64,000 nt of DNA from Bifidobacterium moraviense (GCF_012932365.1 NZ_JAAIIH010000004.1:100307-164306); one strand, 5' to 3'; shown: positions 8,015 through 16,634, counted from the first letter of the stretch. Notes: generated from the letters alone by a model not told the origin. Numbers and translations: made by a program.

Positions 8015-9349
8015 ATGAGCACCGCACCGAGGCTGGCAGCCGCCAAGAGGGACTGGGGACACGACGAGTCCGGCTGCACGGTGCTGCACATCGACATGGA
8101 CGCGTTCTACGCCTCGCTGGAGGTGGCGCGGCATCCGGAGCTGAGGGGGCGCCCGGTGATCATCGGCACCGGCCCCCGTTCGGTGGTGTCCGCGGCGAGC
8201 TACGAGGCGCGGCGCTACGGCATCAACTCGGCCATGCCGTCCGCCCGCGCGCGCCAGCTGTGCCCGGACGGCGTGTTCCTGCCGGTGGACATGGCGTACT
8301 ACCGCGAACGGTCGCGCCGCATCTTCGCGGAGGTGCTGGAGCAGGTGACCGACCGCATCGAGAAGGTCTCCGTGGACGAGGGGTACATGGACGTGGCGGC
8401 GGCGCTCACGCGGTGGGAGCGTCCGAGCGCGATCGGCGCGTGGATCCGCGCCGAGGTGGCGCGGCGGTTCCACGTGACCTGCTCGGTGGGCATCGCCGGC
8501 AACAAGCTGGTGGCGAAGATGGCGTCCACCAACGCCAAGCCGGACGGCATGCTGCTCATCCCGCTGGCGCGTCACGCCGAATTCGTGCAGATGATGCCGT
8601 TGCGCGGCATCCCCGGCATCGGCCCTTCGCTGGAGAAGCGGCTCAACGCGTGGGGCGTGAACTCGGTGGCGGATCTGGCGGCGATGGACGAGGCGACGCT
8701 CGCGCGGGCCACGGGCTCGGCGCTGGCGGCGCACGGCCTGTGGATGGCGGCGCGCGGCATGGACGACCGCGCGGTGACGCCGTACACGCCGGAGAAGTCG
8801 GTGGGCGCCGAGCGCACGTTCCGCGAGGACACGCGATCGATGCGTCAGGTGCGCGACCTGCTGCGCTGGGCGTGCGACGACGTGGCCGGCACCCTGCGCC
8901 GCAAAGGGCTTACGGCGCGCACGCTCACGGTGAAGCTGCGGTTCGCGGACCTGAGCTACCGGACGCGCGCGCATACGCTGGAGCAGCCGTTCAGCACCGC
9001 CAGCGCGATGCTGCCGGAGGCGACGCGGCTGCTGCGCGCGATGCTGGACATGCCCGAGGACGGAGGCGACGGCAACGGCGGCGCGGGCGGCGGCGGCACG
9101 GTCGGCGGCGCGCAGGACGAGCCGCTCCCCCGCCTCGTCCGTCTTGCCGGCGTGAGCGCCAGCGGCCTGCAGGAGGCCGCGCAGACGGCGGTCCAGCCTT
9201 CGCTCGACGACCTCATCGAGGAGCGCGACGCCGCCGAGCGACGTCCCGGCGACGGCGCCACCAAGCCGCAGCGCCTGAGCCGCGCGGAGCAGGCGCTGGA
9301 CGCGGTGCGCGCGCGGTTCGGCAGCGGCGCCGCCAGCTTGGGACTGTGA
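8015..9349 (+). CDS. dinB: DNA polymerase IV (Y-family)
   Basis: 444 residues from MSTAPRLAAAK. Y-family palm motif LHIDMDAFYASLE carries the first metal-binding Asp residues, and EKVSVDEGYMDV carries the second acidic pair. RGIPGIGPSLEKRL is the helix-hairpin-helix thumb and EKSVGAERTF opens the little-finger domain. It performs error-prone translesion synthesis in the cytosol. The C-terminus (about residues 350-440) has a Gly-rich linker and ends without an obvious QxxLF-type clamp motif that I can call. The earlier in-frame ATG at 7964 adds a low-complexity tail and lies in the divergent promoter region, so it was not used. Confidence 0.93.
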   Translation: MSTAPRLAAAKRDWGHDESGCTVLHIDMDAFYASLEVARHPELRGRPVIIGTGPRSVVSAASYEARRYGINSAMPSARARQLCPDGVFLPVDMAYYRERSRRIFAEVLEQVTDRIEKVSVDEGYMDVAAALTRWERPSAIGAWIRAEVARRFHVTCSVGIAGNKLVAKMASTNAKPDGMLLIPLARHAEFVQMMPLRGIPGIGPSLEKRLNAWGVNSVADLAAMDEATLARATGSALAAHGLWMAARGMDDRAVTPYTPEKSVGAERTFREDTRSMRQVRDLLRWACDDVAGTLRRKGLTARTLTVKLRFADLSYRTRAHTLEQPFSTASAMLPEATRLLRAMLDMPEDGGDGNGGAGGGGTVGGAQDEPLPRLVRLAGVSASGLQEAAQTAVQPSLDDLIEERDAAERRPGDGATKPQRLSRAEQALDAVRARFGSGAASLGL

Positions 9350-9394
9350 GCGGCCAAAACCGCGAACGGACGGTCTGCAAACGACCGCAGATGA

Positions 9395-10537
9395 TTACCG
9401 CCGCTTGAAGTAGTTGAACAGCTGCCGCTCCCGCGTGAGCAGCAGTGCGAACGCCGTGCCCGCCAGAAGCCCCGCGAATCCCGCGGCAGGGACGCGCGCC
9501 AGCGCGTCGAGCACGGGCATGAGGTCCGCGCCCGGAGCGTCGAGCACCACGTAGGCGAACAGCGGCGAGACCGCGCAGGCCGCCAGCAGGAACGCGGCGC
9601 ACGATTCCAGCAGGATCTGCGCCGTCAGCGCCGGCTTGGGGTATCCGGCGTGCAGCGAGCTGGCGAGCTCCAAACGGCGCGCACGCGTCATGGCGAAGCC
9701 GAGCGCGGCGGACAGGACGAGCATCATCCACGGCGTCCATGCCGTGGCGCGGCCGGCGTAGTCGTCCGTGGCGGGGGCCACGCGGCCGAGCGAAGCGTTG
9801 AGCTGCGCGACGCGGGGCTTGTCCCCCGCCGAGTACGACGTGACGATCGCGGTGCGCAGGAGCGTCTCGATGCCGACGGGCGTGGGCCAAGTGCGCACGA
9901 TGCAGGAGGTGTACGGCGAGTCGTCGTTCATGGGCACCACGACGGCGTACCCGTAGCCGGATTCGCGTCCGTCGTCGTCATAGCGGTAGACGTCGCGCAC
10001 GGTCACCTCGCGTCCGTCCGCGAGCTGCTGCCGATCGCCGGCACGCGCGCCGAGCTGGTCGGCCACGGTCCTGGAGAGCAGCACGCCCATGCCGCCGGTG
10101 GAGGCGTCCGCGGCGTGGCCGTCCGCGCGGCCCGTCTCCGTTCCGGCGGCGCCGTACGCCTCGTCGAACACGCCGAGGAAGCCGGGCGTGGCCTCCACCA
10201 TGGGGATGCCGGTGGACGGCAGCGTGGCGAAGGTCATGCGGGTGTCCACCTGACGGGTGGCGCCGGCGGCCTGCACGCCGTCGAGCGAGACCAGATGGTC
10301 GCATGCGGCGCCGTCGATGCCACTGCGCAGCGTGAGCACGTACGTGGAGGCGCCGGCGTCCACCCATGCGCGCGCCTTGGCGGTGAGTCCTGCGATCGTC
10401 AGGTAGTCGGCGCCGGCCAGCAGCGCCATGCACAGCGCGAGCAGCAGCGTGCACAGCGCGGTACGGGCGGTTCCGGAGATGACGTCGCGCCACGCCTCGC
10501 GCCCGATGGCCCGCCATCCCACGTGCCGCCCGCTCAT
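9395..10537 (-). CDS. FtsX/MacB-type ABC transporter permease
   Basis: 380 residues. One N-terminal membrane segment (ALCTLLLALCMALLAGADYL) is followed by an extracellular domain of roughly 200 residues and then three membrane segments (MMLVLSAALGFAMT, a second around LLESCAAFLLAACAVSPLFAYVV, and PAAGFAGLLAGTAFALLL). This is the topology of MacB/FtsX permeases, which act as mechanotransmitters or drive export of peptides rather than classic transport. Its start overlaps the stop of the ATPase gene by ATGA, and the adaptor gene overlaps the ATPase in turn, so the three form one translational unit and probably one complex. Confidence 0.85.
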   Translation of the reverse strand: MSGRHVGWRAIGREAWRDVISGTARTALCTLLLALCMALLAGADYLTIAGLTAKARAWVDAGASTYVLTLRSGIDGAACDHLVSLDGVQAAGATRQVDTRMTFATLPSTGIPMVEATPGFLGVFDEAYGAAGTETGRADGHAADASTGGMGVLLSRTVADQLGARAGDRQQLADGREVTVRDVYRYDDDGRESGYGYAVVVPMNDDSPYTSCIVRTWPTPVGIETLLRTAIVTSYSAGDKPRVAQLNASLGRVAPATDDYAGRATAWTPWMMLVLSAALGFAMTRARRLELASSLHAGYPKPALTAQILLESCAAFLLAACAVSPLFAYVVLDAPGADLMPVLDALARVPAAGFAGLLAGTAFALLLTRERQLFNYFKRR

Positions 10538-11238
10538 TGGTAGTCCTCCAGATCGATGACGTCGGTGGCGGCGTCGCGCGTGCGATGGTCGTGCGTGGCG
10601 ATGACGACGATCATGCCGTCGCGCGAGAGGGCGCCCAGCCGGGCGTTGACGGTGTCCGCGGTGTGCACGTCCAGCTGCGCGGTGGGCTCGTCCACCAGCA
10701 GCAGGTCGGCGCAGGTGGCCACGCCGCGCGCCAGCATGAGCCGCTGCGCCTCGCCGCCGGAGAGTTCCTGGAAGCGCCGACGTGCCAGATCGTGCAGTCC
10801 GAACACGTCCATCTGTTCCATGGCGAGTCGTTCGGCCTCGTCCGGCGCGTAGCCCTGCGCGAGGTACGGCAGCGCCACGTGGTCGAGCGCGGTGCGGCGC
10901 GCCACGCCGTGCGGGTTCTGGAACACCCAGCTCACCTTGCGTACGCGTTCTCGCGTCACGGTGCCTTCGGACGGTCTCTCCCATCCGGCGATGATGGACA
11001 GCAGCGTGCTCTTGCCGGAGCCGGACGGACCCACCAGCGCGTACACGTGCCGCGGCAGCAGCGTGATGGTCAGTCCCCGGAACAGGCGCGTGGCGGCGTT
11101 GAACGCGTGGCCCACGCCGTCGAGGATGACCAGCGGCTCGTTCGCGGCGGCATCCGAGGCGGCATCCGCGACGCCATCCACGGCGACGGATCGCGCCTGC
11201 ACCGGCGGCGGCACCGGCACCGATTCGACTAGCGGCAT
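10534..11238 (-). CDS. ABC transporter ATP-binding protein (MacB/LolD type)
   Basis: 234 residues from MPLVESVPVP. Walker A is GPSGSGKSTLL, the Q-loop lies in VSWVFQNPHG, the signature is LSGGEAQRLMLARG, Walker B is DLLLVDEPTAQLD and the H-loop is VIATHDH. It powers the neighbouring FtsX-type permease at the inner face of the membrane. The start overlaps the end of the upstream adaptor gene by 10 bases, and the stop overlaps the permease start by 4 bases, indicating translational coupling. An N-terminal extension of about 30 residues before the first beta strand is rich in Ala and Pro. Confidence 0.92.
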   Translation of the reverse strand: MPLVESVPVPPPVQARSVAVDGVADAASDAAANEPLVILDGVGHAFNAATRLFRGLTITLLPRHVYALVGPSGSGKSTLLSIIAGWERPSEGTVTRERVRKVSWVFQNPHGVARRTALDHVALPYLAQGYAPDEAERLAMEQMDVFGLHDLARRRFQELSGGEAQRLMLARGVATCADLLLVDEPTAQLDVHTADTVNARLGALSRDGMIVVIATHDHRTRDAATDVIDLEDYQ

Positions 11239-12425
11239 GACGCACCTCCGTCCGGTCGTATCCGCACCTCGCCCAGCGCGGCCCCGGAGTCCACGCTCAC
11301 CATGGTCTTGCCGAGTTCGGAGGCGACGATGCGCACGGCCGTGGGCCTGCCGTCGGAGACCAGGCACGCCTGCGCGCGGCTCACGTCGTACAGGGACGAC
11401 GGCGAGACGGTCCATGTGGCGATGGGCGCGTCCAGCGTCCATTTGAGCGTGACCGTCAGGCTCGAAGCCCCGGTTCCTCCCGCGGACGACCCGCCCATGC
11501 CGGCGTTCGCCATGGCCTGCGCCTGACGGTACGCGCCGGAGGCGAGGATCGCGTCCAGCACGGTCCGGTCGTCGATCCGCGTGGCGTCGGCGGCGAGCGG
11601 GAAGCGTCGGTCGTCCACCTGCAGCGAGCGCGCGCCCTCGGTGCCGGGCTGCTCGGCGATGCTCACCGCGGCGGGCTGCGGCACGCCGGCGGCCACGATC
11701 AGCGGCTCGCCCGGCGTGACGGTGGCGCCCAGCGCGGCGGGGCACGACGCGACGGTGACGGATTCGCGTTCCATCCATGCGGCGGCGGTGGAGGGGATGA
11801 CCCAGCCGGCGTCCTTGGTAACGGTCGCGGCGCCGACGGCCTTGGCCACGGCGTTGAACGCGGCGACGGTGGCCTGCGTCACCGCATCACCGTCCGGGGC
11901 GTCCTGGCCGAGGCGGCGCAGCTCGGCGTTGAGCGCGGCGGCGTCCGTGCCCTTGTCTCCGGGCTTGAGGGCGCGGTACGGGGGCACGGCGGTGTGCAGG
12001 GCGAGCACGGGCGTGCCGTCCACGGCGATGAGGCTGCCGCCGGAGTCGAGCGTCGCGCCGGGCGCGCAGGTGGTGGACGTGACCACGCCGGCGGTCGGCG
12101 AGGCAATGGTCTGCCCGGCTCCGGTGGTCATGGTGACGGAGACGTTGAGCGGGTCGTCGTACTGTCCCTCGGTGGCCCTGAGCACGCCCGGGTCCGTGGA
12201 GGAGACCACCGCGTCCGGGATGCGCGAACGGGTGAGCAGGAATCCTCCGGCCACGCCCACGGCGAGGGCCGCCGCCACGAGCGCGGCGATCACCGACGTC
12301 GCGACGGGCGTGCCGGACCGCGTCTGCGCGCCGCGGCCACGCCCATGATCGGCCTTGCCGTTGTTGCCCATGCCCACGCCGGCGTCCTTGCCGGCCTTGC
12401 GTGCCTTGCGGATGCTCCATGCCAT
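11229..12425 (-). CDS. Membrane-anchored exporter adaptor with peptidoglycan-binding-like segment
   Basis: 398 residues. A basic cytoplasmic head of about 40 residues leads to one membrane segment (SVIAALVAAALAVGVAGGFLL), then an extracellular part. That part holds a lipoyl/HlyD-like segment (TIASPTAGVVTSTTCAPGATL), and a PG_binding_1-like helical stretch (ALKPGDKGTDAAALNAELRR through AVTQATVAAFNAVAKA) nested within. This combination with an FtsX-type permease and ATPase is common in actinobacterial peptide-export or bacteriocin-resistance loci. It overlaps the ATPase gene. Role inferred: couples the exporter to the cell wall or to a secreted partner. Confidence 0.75.
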   Translation of the reverse strand: MAWSIRKARKAGKDAGVGMGNNGKADHGRGRGAQTRSGTPVATSVIAALVAAALAVGVAGGFLLTRSRIPDAVVSSTDPGVLRATEGQYDDPLNVSVTMTTGAGQTIASPTAGVVTSTTCAPGATLDSGGSLIAVDGTPVLALHTAVPPYRALKPGDKGTDAAALNAELRRLGQDAPDGDAVTQATVAAFNAVAKAVGAATVTKDAGWVIPSTAAAWMERESVTVASCPAALGATVTPGEPLIVAAGVPQPAAVSIAEQPGTEGARSLQVDDRRFPLAADATRIDDRTVLDAILASGAYRQAQAMANAGMGGSSAGGTGASSLTVTLKWTLDAPIATWTVSPSSLYDVSRAQACLVSDGRPTAVRIVASELGKTMVSVDSGAALGEVRIRPDGGASCR

Positions 12426-12492
12426 GATGACCTCCCTCGTCCGCGTGTCGTTCCCGTGCGGCCGTTCGCACGACGCTCCCCATGTGCCGCCG

Positions 12493-13053
12493 TCAGTGCG
12501 GCACGAGGATGTTGATCAGCGTCATCCATTCGTCCGTGGGACCGGTGTGCCCGCACGTCCGCACGGCCTCGCTCAGCTCCTTGTAGCTGTTGTTCGCGTG
12601 AGCCCCGTCCCACTGCATCGGCACCGCGGCCTTGAGGTCCACCACGATGCCCGCGGCGGCGTAGCAGTCGTATTTGAGGTTGTTGGCCATGCGCTCCTCC
12701 GCGATGGTGACCTGGCCGTCGTCGAAGATGGCACGGACGCGCGGATCGGTGGTCCTGGCCAGCGCCTCCTCGTATCCCGCGGGCGGCGGGTCCGGCACGG
12801 TGACCCACACGCGGTTGACGTCGTCCTCCGGCTCGGTGGGCGTGTACGGCGTGGCCGTCTGCGGCACCGCGGGCGACGGGTTCGTCGCCGCGGCGGTCTC
12901 GTCGGTGGATTCGGCGGTGGGCGCCGATCCGCATGCCGCGAGCGCGGCGACCGCCGCGGCACATGCCGCCGCAGCGCGCAGCTTCGCGAAGACCGCCCCT
13001 GTGCGGCGTCCACGCGCCGTCCTTCCGGCATTCCCCTGCATGACGCTCATCAT
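12493..13053 (-). CDS. Lipoprotein A of a five-member paralogous family
   Basis: 186 residues; start ATGATG follows GGAGGAAGG directly. A lipoprotein signal ends at VAALAACGS (lipobox Cys). After a Thr/Pro linker comes the family core VTVPDPPPAGYEEALARTTD, RVRAIFDDGQVT, then AEE, a first cysteine (KYDCYAAAG), and a second in VRTCGHTGPTDEW followed by a hydrophobic end. Anchored outside the membrane. Function unknown. It directly precedes the adaptor-ATPase-permease genes on the same strand (about 70 bases from the adaptor start), so it may serve that exporter. Closest in sequence to the lipoprotein at 16717-17211. Confidence 0.75.
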   Translation of the reverse strand: MMSVMQGNAGRTARGRRTGAVFAKLRAAAACAAAVAALAACGSAPTAESTDETAAATNPSPAVPQTATPYTPTEPEDDVNRVWVTVPDPPPAGYEEALARTTDPRVRAIFDDGQVTIAEERMANNLKYDCYAAAGIVVDLKAAVPMQWDGAHANNSYKELSEAVRTCGHTGPTDEWMTLINILVPH

Positions 13054-13170
13054 GAGCCTTCCTCCCAAGCATCGGCGGGCGGGGCCACGTCGCCCCGCTC
13101 ATGGTTTCAGCCTATAGGCCGTTCCCCGCATCGCTTCGGCGTGTCCCCTACCACGAACGGGCGGCGCGCC

Positions 13171-13812
13171 TCAGTCTGCGGACTCGGTTCCCTGCGCGGC
13201 GGAGCTCGACTCCCCGGACGGTTCCGGCCCGATCTCCCAGTAGGCAGGGTCGGGAAGCTTGCTCTGGTCCCCATCCACGGCATAGGGACGCCAATACGGC
13301 TCGAGCGCCTTGTTGATGCGCATGTAGTCGTATGCGGCGGGGTTCTCGGACGCGCTTTCGCCGCAGAGCTGCTGTTCCTTGTCCATGCCTTCGCCGACTC
13401 GGTCCTGATGGGCATCGTCCCAGCGGTCGGACACATTCGGATCGTCACTGACGATGATTCCCTGCCGGGCAAGACACGCGTTCTGCAGTTCCCTGCTTCT
13501 GGCCTGTATCGCCTTGGATTCCTGAGGCGTGAGACGACCGTCCGCGAAGGCCTGCCTGACGACGGGATCGACGGCGGTCTCATATGCCTCACGGTAGGCG
13601 TCCGGCGCGGGATCAGGTACGATCCAGACGATGCGACTGCGGGCGTCCCCATCATTCCACGGCCACGGCAGACCGGAACCGTCCGAGGCATTCCTACCGG
13701 GAGAGGCGGACGGTCCGCACGCCGACGATGCCGCAACGGCAACGAAGGCCACAACGGCGCATGCCCTACGGAAACGCGGAGAAAAACCGCGTGCATCATG
13801 CTTCCTCATCAT
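13171..13812 (-). CDS. Lipoprotein B of the paralogous family
   Basis: 213 residues from an ATG preceded by GGAAAGGGCGAC. Lipobox at VAASSACGPS. Core: WIVPDPAPDAYREAYETAVD, PVVRQAFADGRLTPQES, first cysteine NACLARQG, second QLCGESASE followed by YDYMRINKAL. It has an extra C-terminal acidic and serine-rich tail ending GTESAD. The DG[QRKVE][VLI]T motif and the cysteine pair link it to the other four copies. Extracytoplasmic; function unknown. Confidence 0.72.
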   Translation of the reverse strand: MMRKHDARGFSPRFRRACAVVAFVAVAASSACGPSASPGRNASDGSGLPWPWNDGDARSRIVWIVPDPAPDAYREAYETAVDPVVRQAFADGRLTPQESKAIQARSRELQNACLARQGIIVSDDPNVSDRWDDAHQDRVGEGMDKEQQLCGESASENPAAYDYMRINKALEPYWRPYAVDGDQSKLPDPAYWEIGPEPSGESSSAAQGTESAD

Positions 13813-13917
13813 GTCGCCCTTTCCAGCAAAACCTCGTTGCCCGCCGTATGTTGCCAGCATATCCGTCAATGACCGAACACTCGAATGCATCAACATCACG
13901 AACGAACATGCGGATGA

Positions 13918-14604
13918 TCATTGCTTCAATCCGAGCGGATCCGTCATGCATTGGAAGAATCGCTCGGATTTAGCCGAATCGTAGTTGGGATCATGCTCAT
14001 CGGTCAATGGCCCAAGATATTTCTTGTATTCAGGTGTTTCAGTACCCCCCGGAGCGGAGTAGAACGACAGGAAGTAATCTGGATCCATGTTCTTGTCAAT
14101 GAGTCCATGCGATTTCATGCATTCCAGAATCTTGGTGTTGTATTCGTCGGCACTGAGATTATCCGGATTATTGGAAATAAAATCATGCAATGGCATGATG
14201 TGCATGTAATCGGTCTTTTCATAGCATTGCTGCATCACCGCATTGGAATGCTCGGCGACGACTTCGACGCCGGCATCCGCATGAAGGCTTTCCCCGCCAT
14301 CCTCCGTCCACGACCACCTGAGTCTTGGATCGGCGTCGAACACGCATGTGCTCATCGCATCCGCAAACTCACTCATCTCCGCCTCAGTGATCACACCGTC
14401 CTTGAGAATTCCTTTCACCAATGGATTAGTCGATTCATCGTAGTTCTTCATGAACTCCGCGGCGTATGGATTGTCCGCAGCGATGGAAAGCCCCTCACTA
14501 TTCTCGCTTTCACAGGCAACAAGAGGAGCCAATATCACCACAAGGAATAGTACAGCACAGGCAAACCTAACATAACCAAATGAAAGCAATGACCGCCCAC
14601 ACAT
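13918..14604 (-). CDS. Lipoprotein C of the paralogous family, AT-rich gene
   Basis: 228 residues from MCGRSLLSFG, chosen because TAAGGAG lies 6 bases upstream; an ATG 18 bases earlier lacks such a site. Signal sequence ends LAPLVACES. Core: NPYAAEFMKNYDESTN, PLVKGILKDGVITEAEM, STCVFDAD, QQCYEKTDYMHIMPL. A second half with LECMKSHGLIDKN and MDPDYFLSFYSAPGG adds more cysteines. The base composition is visibly more AT-rich than the flanking genes, suggesting transfer. Very similar to its neighbour at 14659. Confidence 0.75.
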   Translation of the reverse strand: MCGRSLLSFGYVRFACAVLFLVVILAPLVACESENSEGLSIAADNPYAAEFMKNYDESTNPLVKGILKDGVITEAEMSEFADAMSTCVFDADPRLRWSWTEDGGESLHADAGVEVVAEHSNAVMQQCYEKTDYMHIMPLHDFISNNPDNLSADEYNTKILECMKSHGLIDKNMDPDYFLSFYSAPGGTETPEYKKYLGPLTDEHDPNYDSAKSERFFQCMTDPLGLKQ

Positions 14605-14658
14605 ACCAAACTCCTTACTCAAGAAATCACACTCACCTGATCATATAAAACAATCTAA

Positions 14659-15348
14659 CTACTTCCTTATACTCATCGGATCATCAACACATTGCCAGAA
14701 TCGTTCCGACTTGGCGGCATCATATCCCGGGTCATGCTCATCCTGCAACGGTGTGATATATCGCTTATATTCAGAGCTATTAAAGCCACCAGGAGCCGAA
14801 TAGAATGAAAGGAAATAATCGGGATCCAAATCTCTGTCGATAAGACCATTGTCCTTGAGGCACTGCAGAACCTGCTTATTGAAATCATCCGAACTCAGAT
14901 TATTCGGATTTGAACCATTAATCGATGTATACAGAGGCATAATATTCATGTAATCCGTTTCATCATAACATTGCTGCTCACGTTCAAGCATCTGTTCAGT
15001 CGTTATATTGGAATCCTTGCCGAGCAATATCGTCTCACCTTCGCCGTTGGACCACGACCAGTCAAGTCCCTTATCCGACATACACTGCGCGAACACGTCG
15101 GCAAATTCATTGATCTCGGCCTCGGATATCTCTCCGTCCCTCAGCATACCCTTCACCAGCGGATTCGTTGCACGTGCATAGGAATTCCTGAACTCAAGGG
15201 CATATGGATGACTCGGATCTACAGCAGGACCATCGTCGGAGGATGATGCATCAGAAAACCCGCATGCACATAGCGGCATCAGTATTATACAGAGCACCAT
15301 GAAACCCGATCGATAATGCCCGCCACGTCGCCTAGACAATGAGAACAT
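14659..15348 (-). CDS. Lipoprotein D of the paralogous family, AT-rich gene
   Basis: 229 residues from MFSLSRRRGG, preceded by GAGGGAG. The signal ends MPLCACGFS, where the exact lipobox Cys is uncertain (two Cys in CAC). Core: HPYALEFRNSYARATN, PLVKGMLRDGEISEAEI, AQCMSDKG, QQCYDETDYMNIMPL, then LDPDYFLSFYSAPGG and YKRYITPLQDEHDPGYDAAK. It is an obvious tandem duplicate of the previous gene, with 54 bases between them. Function unknown. Confidence 0.75.
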   Translation of the reverse strand: MFSLSRRRGGHYRSGFMVLCIILMPLCACGFSDASSSDDGPAVDPSHPYALEFRNSYARATNPLVKGMLRDGEISEAEINEFADVFAQCMSDKGLDWSWSNGEGETILLGKDSNITTEQMLEREQQCYDETDYMNIMPLYTSINGSNPNNLSSDDFNKQVLQCLKDNGLIDRDLDPDYFLSFYSAPGGFNSSEYKRYITPLQDEHDPGYDAAKSERFWQCVDDPMSIRK

Positions 15349-15470
15349 TGCATACTCCCTCTCCAAAGAAGATCCTTGCGCAATCAATTAGGAAATTGAT
15401 ACTGATTGCCATGAATATATCTACCACGACAATCAGCATCAATCTCCACCATGCTCGAAATCATTATCAC

Positions 15471-15821
15471 TCAACTGCTAATGAAATCCCCCCATGACTC
15501 ATCTTGACCGCCCAGAAGATTATGCCCAGCAGTTGACCGAACTCCAAAACTACGATACTCAGAATCGGTTTTAAATCCATATCTACCATCGGGAAGATTA
15601 TACCTGATACGATGCCTTGACTTAAAACCAACATATGCCATGCAATACTGCCAGTGCACTTCACCGATTCCAGGATCCATCCAGTAATATTTATAGGACA
15701 TCACGGTCAAATTGTTCGTCCCAGCGACAGCACTGGTGGCAGGAATGGCAGCAACGCCGATTCCCAAGGCACAGGCAAGAAGAGCTGCGACGGTCTTCTT
15801 GCAACGTGTTACGATTGTCAT
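15471..15821 (-). CDS. Small secreted protein, family unknown
   Basis: 116 residues, start supported by AAAGGAAC just upstream. A clear Sec signal peptide (KKTVAALLACALGIGVAAI, then PATSAVAG) gives a mature protein of about 83 residues rich in Tyr and aromatic residues (SYKYYWMDPGIGEVHWQYC) with one cysteine. No membrane anchor, lipobox or sortase signal. It lies between the lipoprotein genes and a second small secreted protein gene. It could be an exported bacteriocin-like or surface-acting protein, but no family is recognised. Confidence 0.65.
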   Translation of the reverse strand: MTIVTRCKKTVAALLACALGIGVAAIPATSAVAGTNNLTVMSYKYYWMDPGIGEVHWQYCMAYVGFKSRHRIRYNLPDGRYGFKTDSEYRSFGVRSTAGHNLLGGQDESWGDFISS

Positions 15822-15883
15822 GATTGTTCCTTTCTTAATTGAATTTCCATGTAATACAATCCGAGTATTTCACACGCATTGAA

Positions 15884-16237
15884 CTACATATCGAGATTAA
15901 AATCACCGAAATAGCCACCGATGGTGTAGTCATAGCTCAGGCGAGGAGCGCGCGAATCCTCTCCGGGAGCCATCCACTTTCCCATCGATCGGCCATATTC
16001 ACCATTAGCATTCCATCCATGCATCCAATGCCGAGAGAAATACCCGTTTATTCCACGGGAGCGGTCTTCATCAACGAAGCCGTAGAATCCGCTCCACGGC
16101 GCATTCTCTGTGTGGATCTGCCATTCCGCTGAACGATCTGCCGCGAATGCCGTCAAGGCATACACGGGCATACAGCCCACGAATACGATACATGCCACAA
16201 GGGTTGCGGCTATGCGTTGACCCGGTTTTCTTATCAT
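15884..16237 (-). CDS. Second small secreted protein, family unknown
   Basis: 117 residues, preceded by ATAGGAGGACAAT, an excellent ribosome site. The signal peptide (AATLVACIVFVGCMPVYALT, then AFAA) is followed by a mature part of about 84 residues rich in Gly, Trp and Tyr (WSGFYGFVDEDRSRGINGYF) with no cysteine. A resemblance in length and composition to lactococcin-972-like bacteriocins is noted but the diagnostic pattern is not clear. Divergent from the cysteine-rich peptide gene at 16433, with a perfect 18-bp palindrome between them. Confidence 0.65.
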   Translation of the reverse strand: MIRKPGQRIAATLVACIVFVGCMPVYALTAFAADRSAEWQIHTENAPWSGFYGFVDEDRSRGINGYFSRHWMHGWNANGEYGRSMGKWMAPGEDSRAPRLSYDYTIGGYFGDFNLDM

Positions 16238-16287
16238 ATTGTCCTCCTATTATGCGTTATAAATACTGCATTGTATAAAGGTGCACC

Positions 16288-16305
16288 AACGGCAACGTTG
16301 CCGTT
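16288..16305. promoter_or_regulatory. Perfect 18-bp palindrome, probable operator
   Basis: AACGGCAACGTTGCCGTT lies between the divergent small secreted protein and cysteine-rich peptide genes, in an AT-rich region with several TATAAT-like hexamers. The same half-site GGCAAC/GTTGCC recurs at 16529-16541 (GGCAACAGTTGCC), and TTGCCGGCAA is at 16496-16505. A dimeric regulator, such as one of the two LuxR-type response regulators nearby, is a reasonable candidate; this is inference. Confidence 0.5.
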
Positions 16306-16432
16306 ATGTGTTATATTATAAGGACAAGCCGAAGGAGGCAACGGATTCGCCTACTACGAACGGGCGGTTTTGGCTGAAACACCTTTACTGAGATAAAAAG
16401 CAATATATGGGCATCGTCACAAAAGGAGTATC

Positions 16433-16588
16433 ATGAAAGCTCTTATCGCAATTATAAGTATCATTATCATTAATTTTCCTTGTGCCACTACATCTTTGCC
16501 GGCAACTAAACCTGCCATCCAGATTTACGGCAACAGTTGCCCATGTCCAGATCCGGTCAAATGGCTTTGTGGACCTTTTTGCGATTAA
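16433..16588 (+). CDS. 51-residue cysteine-rich secreted peptide
   Basis: The start has an ideal ribosome site, AAAAGGAG, 4-5 bases before the ATG. The product begins with a signal-like stretch (MKALIAIISIIIINFPCA) and ends in a short mature part containing IQIYGNSCPCPDPVKWLCG followed by PFCD, with four cysteines in the last 16 residues (positions 36, 38, 46 and 50). It is the only plus-strand gene in the minus-strand island and sits between a kinase/regulator block and an exporter block. A disulfide-bonded bacteriocin, toxin or signalling peptide is plausible. No family recognised. Confidence 0.6.
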   Translation: MKALIAIISIIIINFPCATTSLPATKPAIQIYGNSCPCPDPVKWLCGPFCD

Positions 16589-16634
16589 TCAACGACAGCT
16601 CACCATCGACACGCAAACAGACGCAACCGTATTG

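Noticed and set aside
1..9394. Prophage or plasmid origin for the gene-poor 3.5-6.6 kb region
   Set aside because: Apart from one transposase fragment there are no phage, integrase or replication genes, and no attachment-site duplication was found at the tRNA-Ser.
15471..16237. Assignment of the small secreted proteins to lactococcin 972 bacteriocins
   Set aside because: Length and signal peptide fit, but the conserved Gly-Trp and Tyr-rich pattern is not convincingly present.
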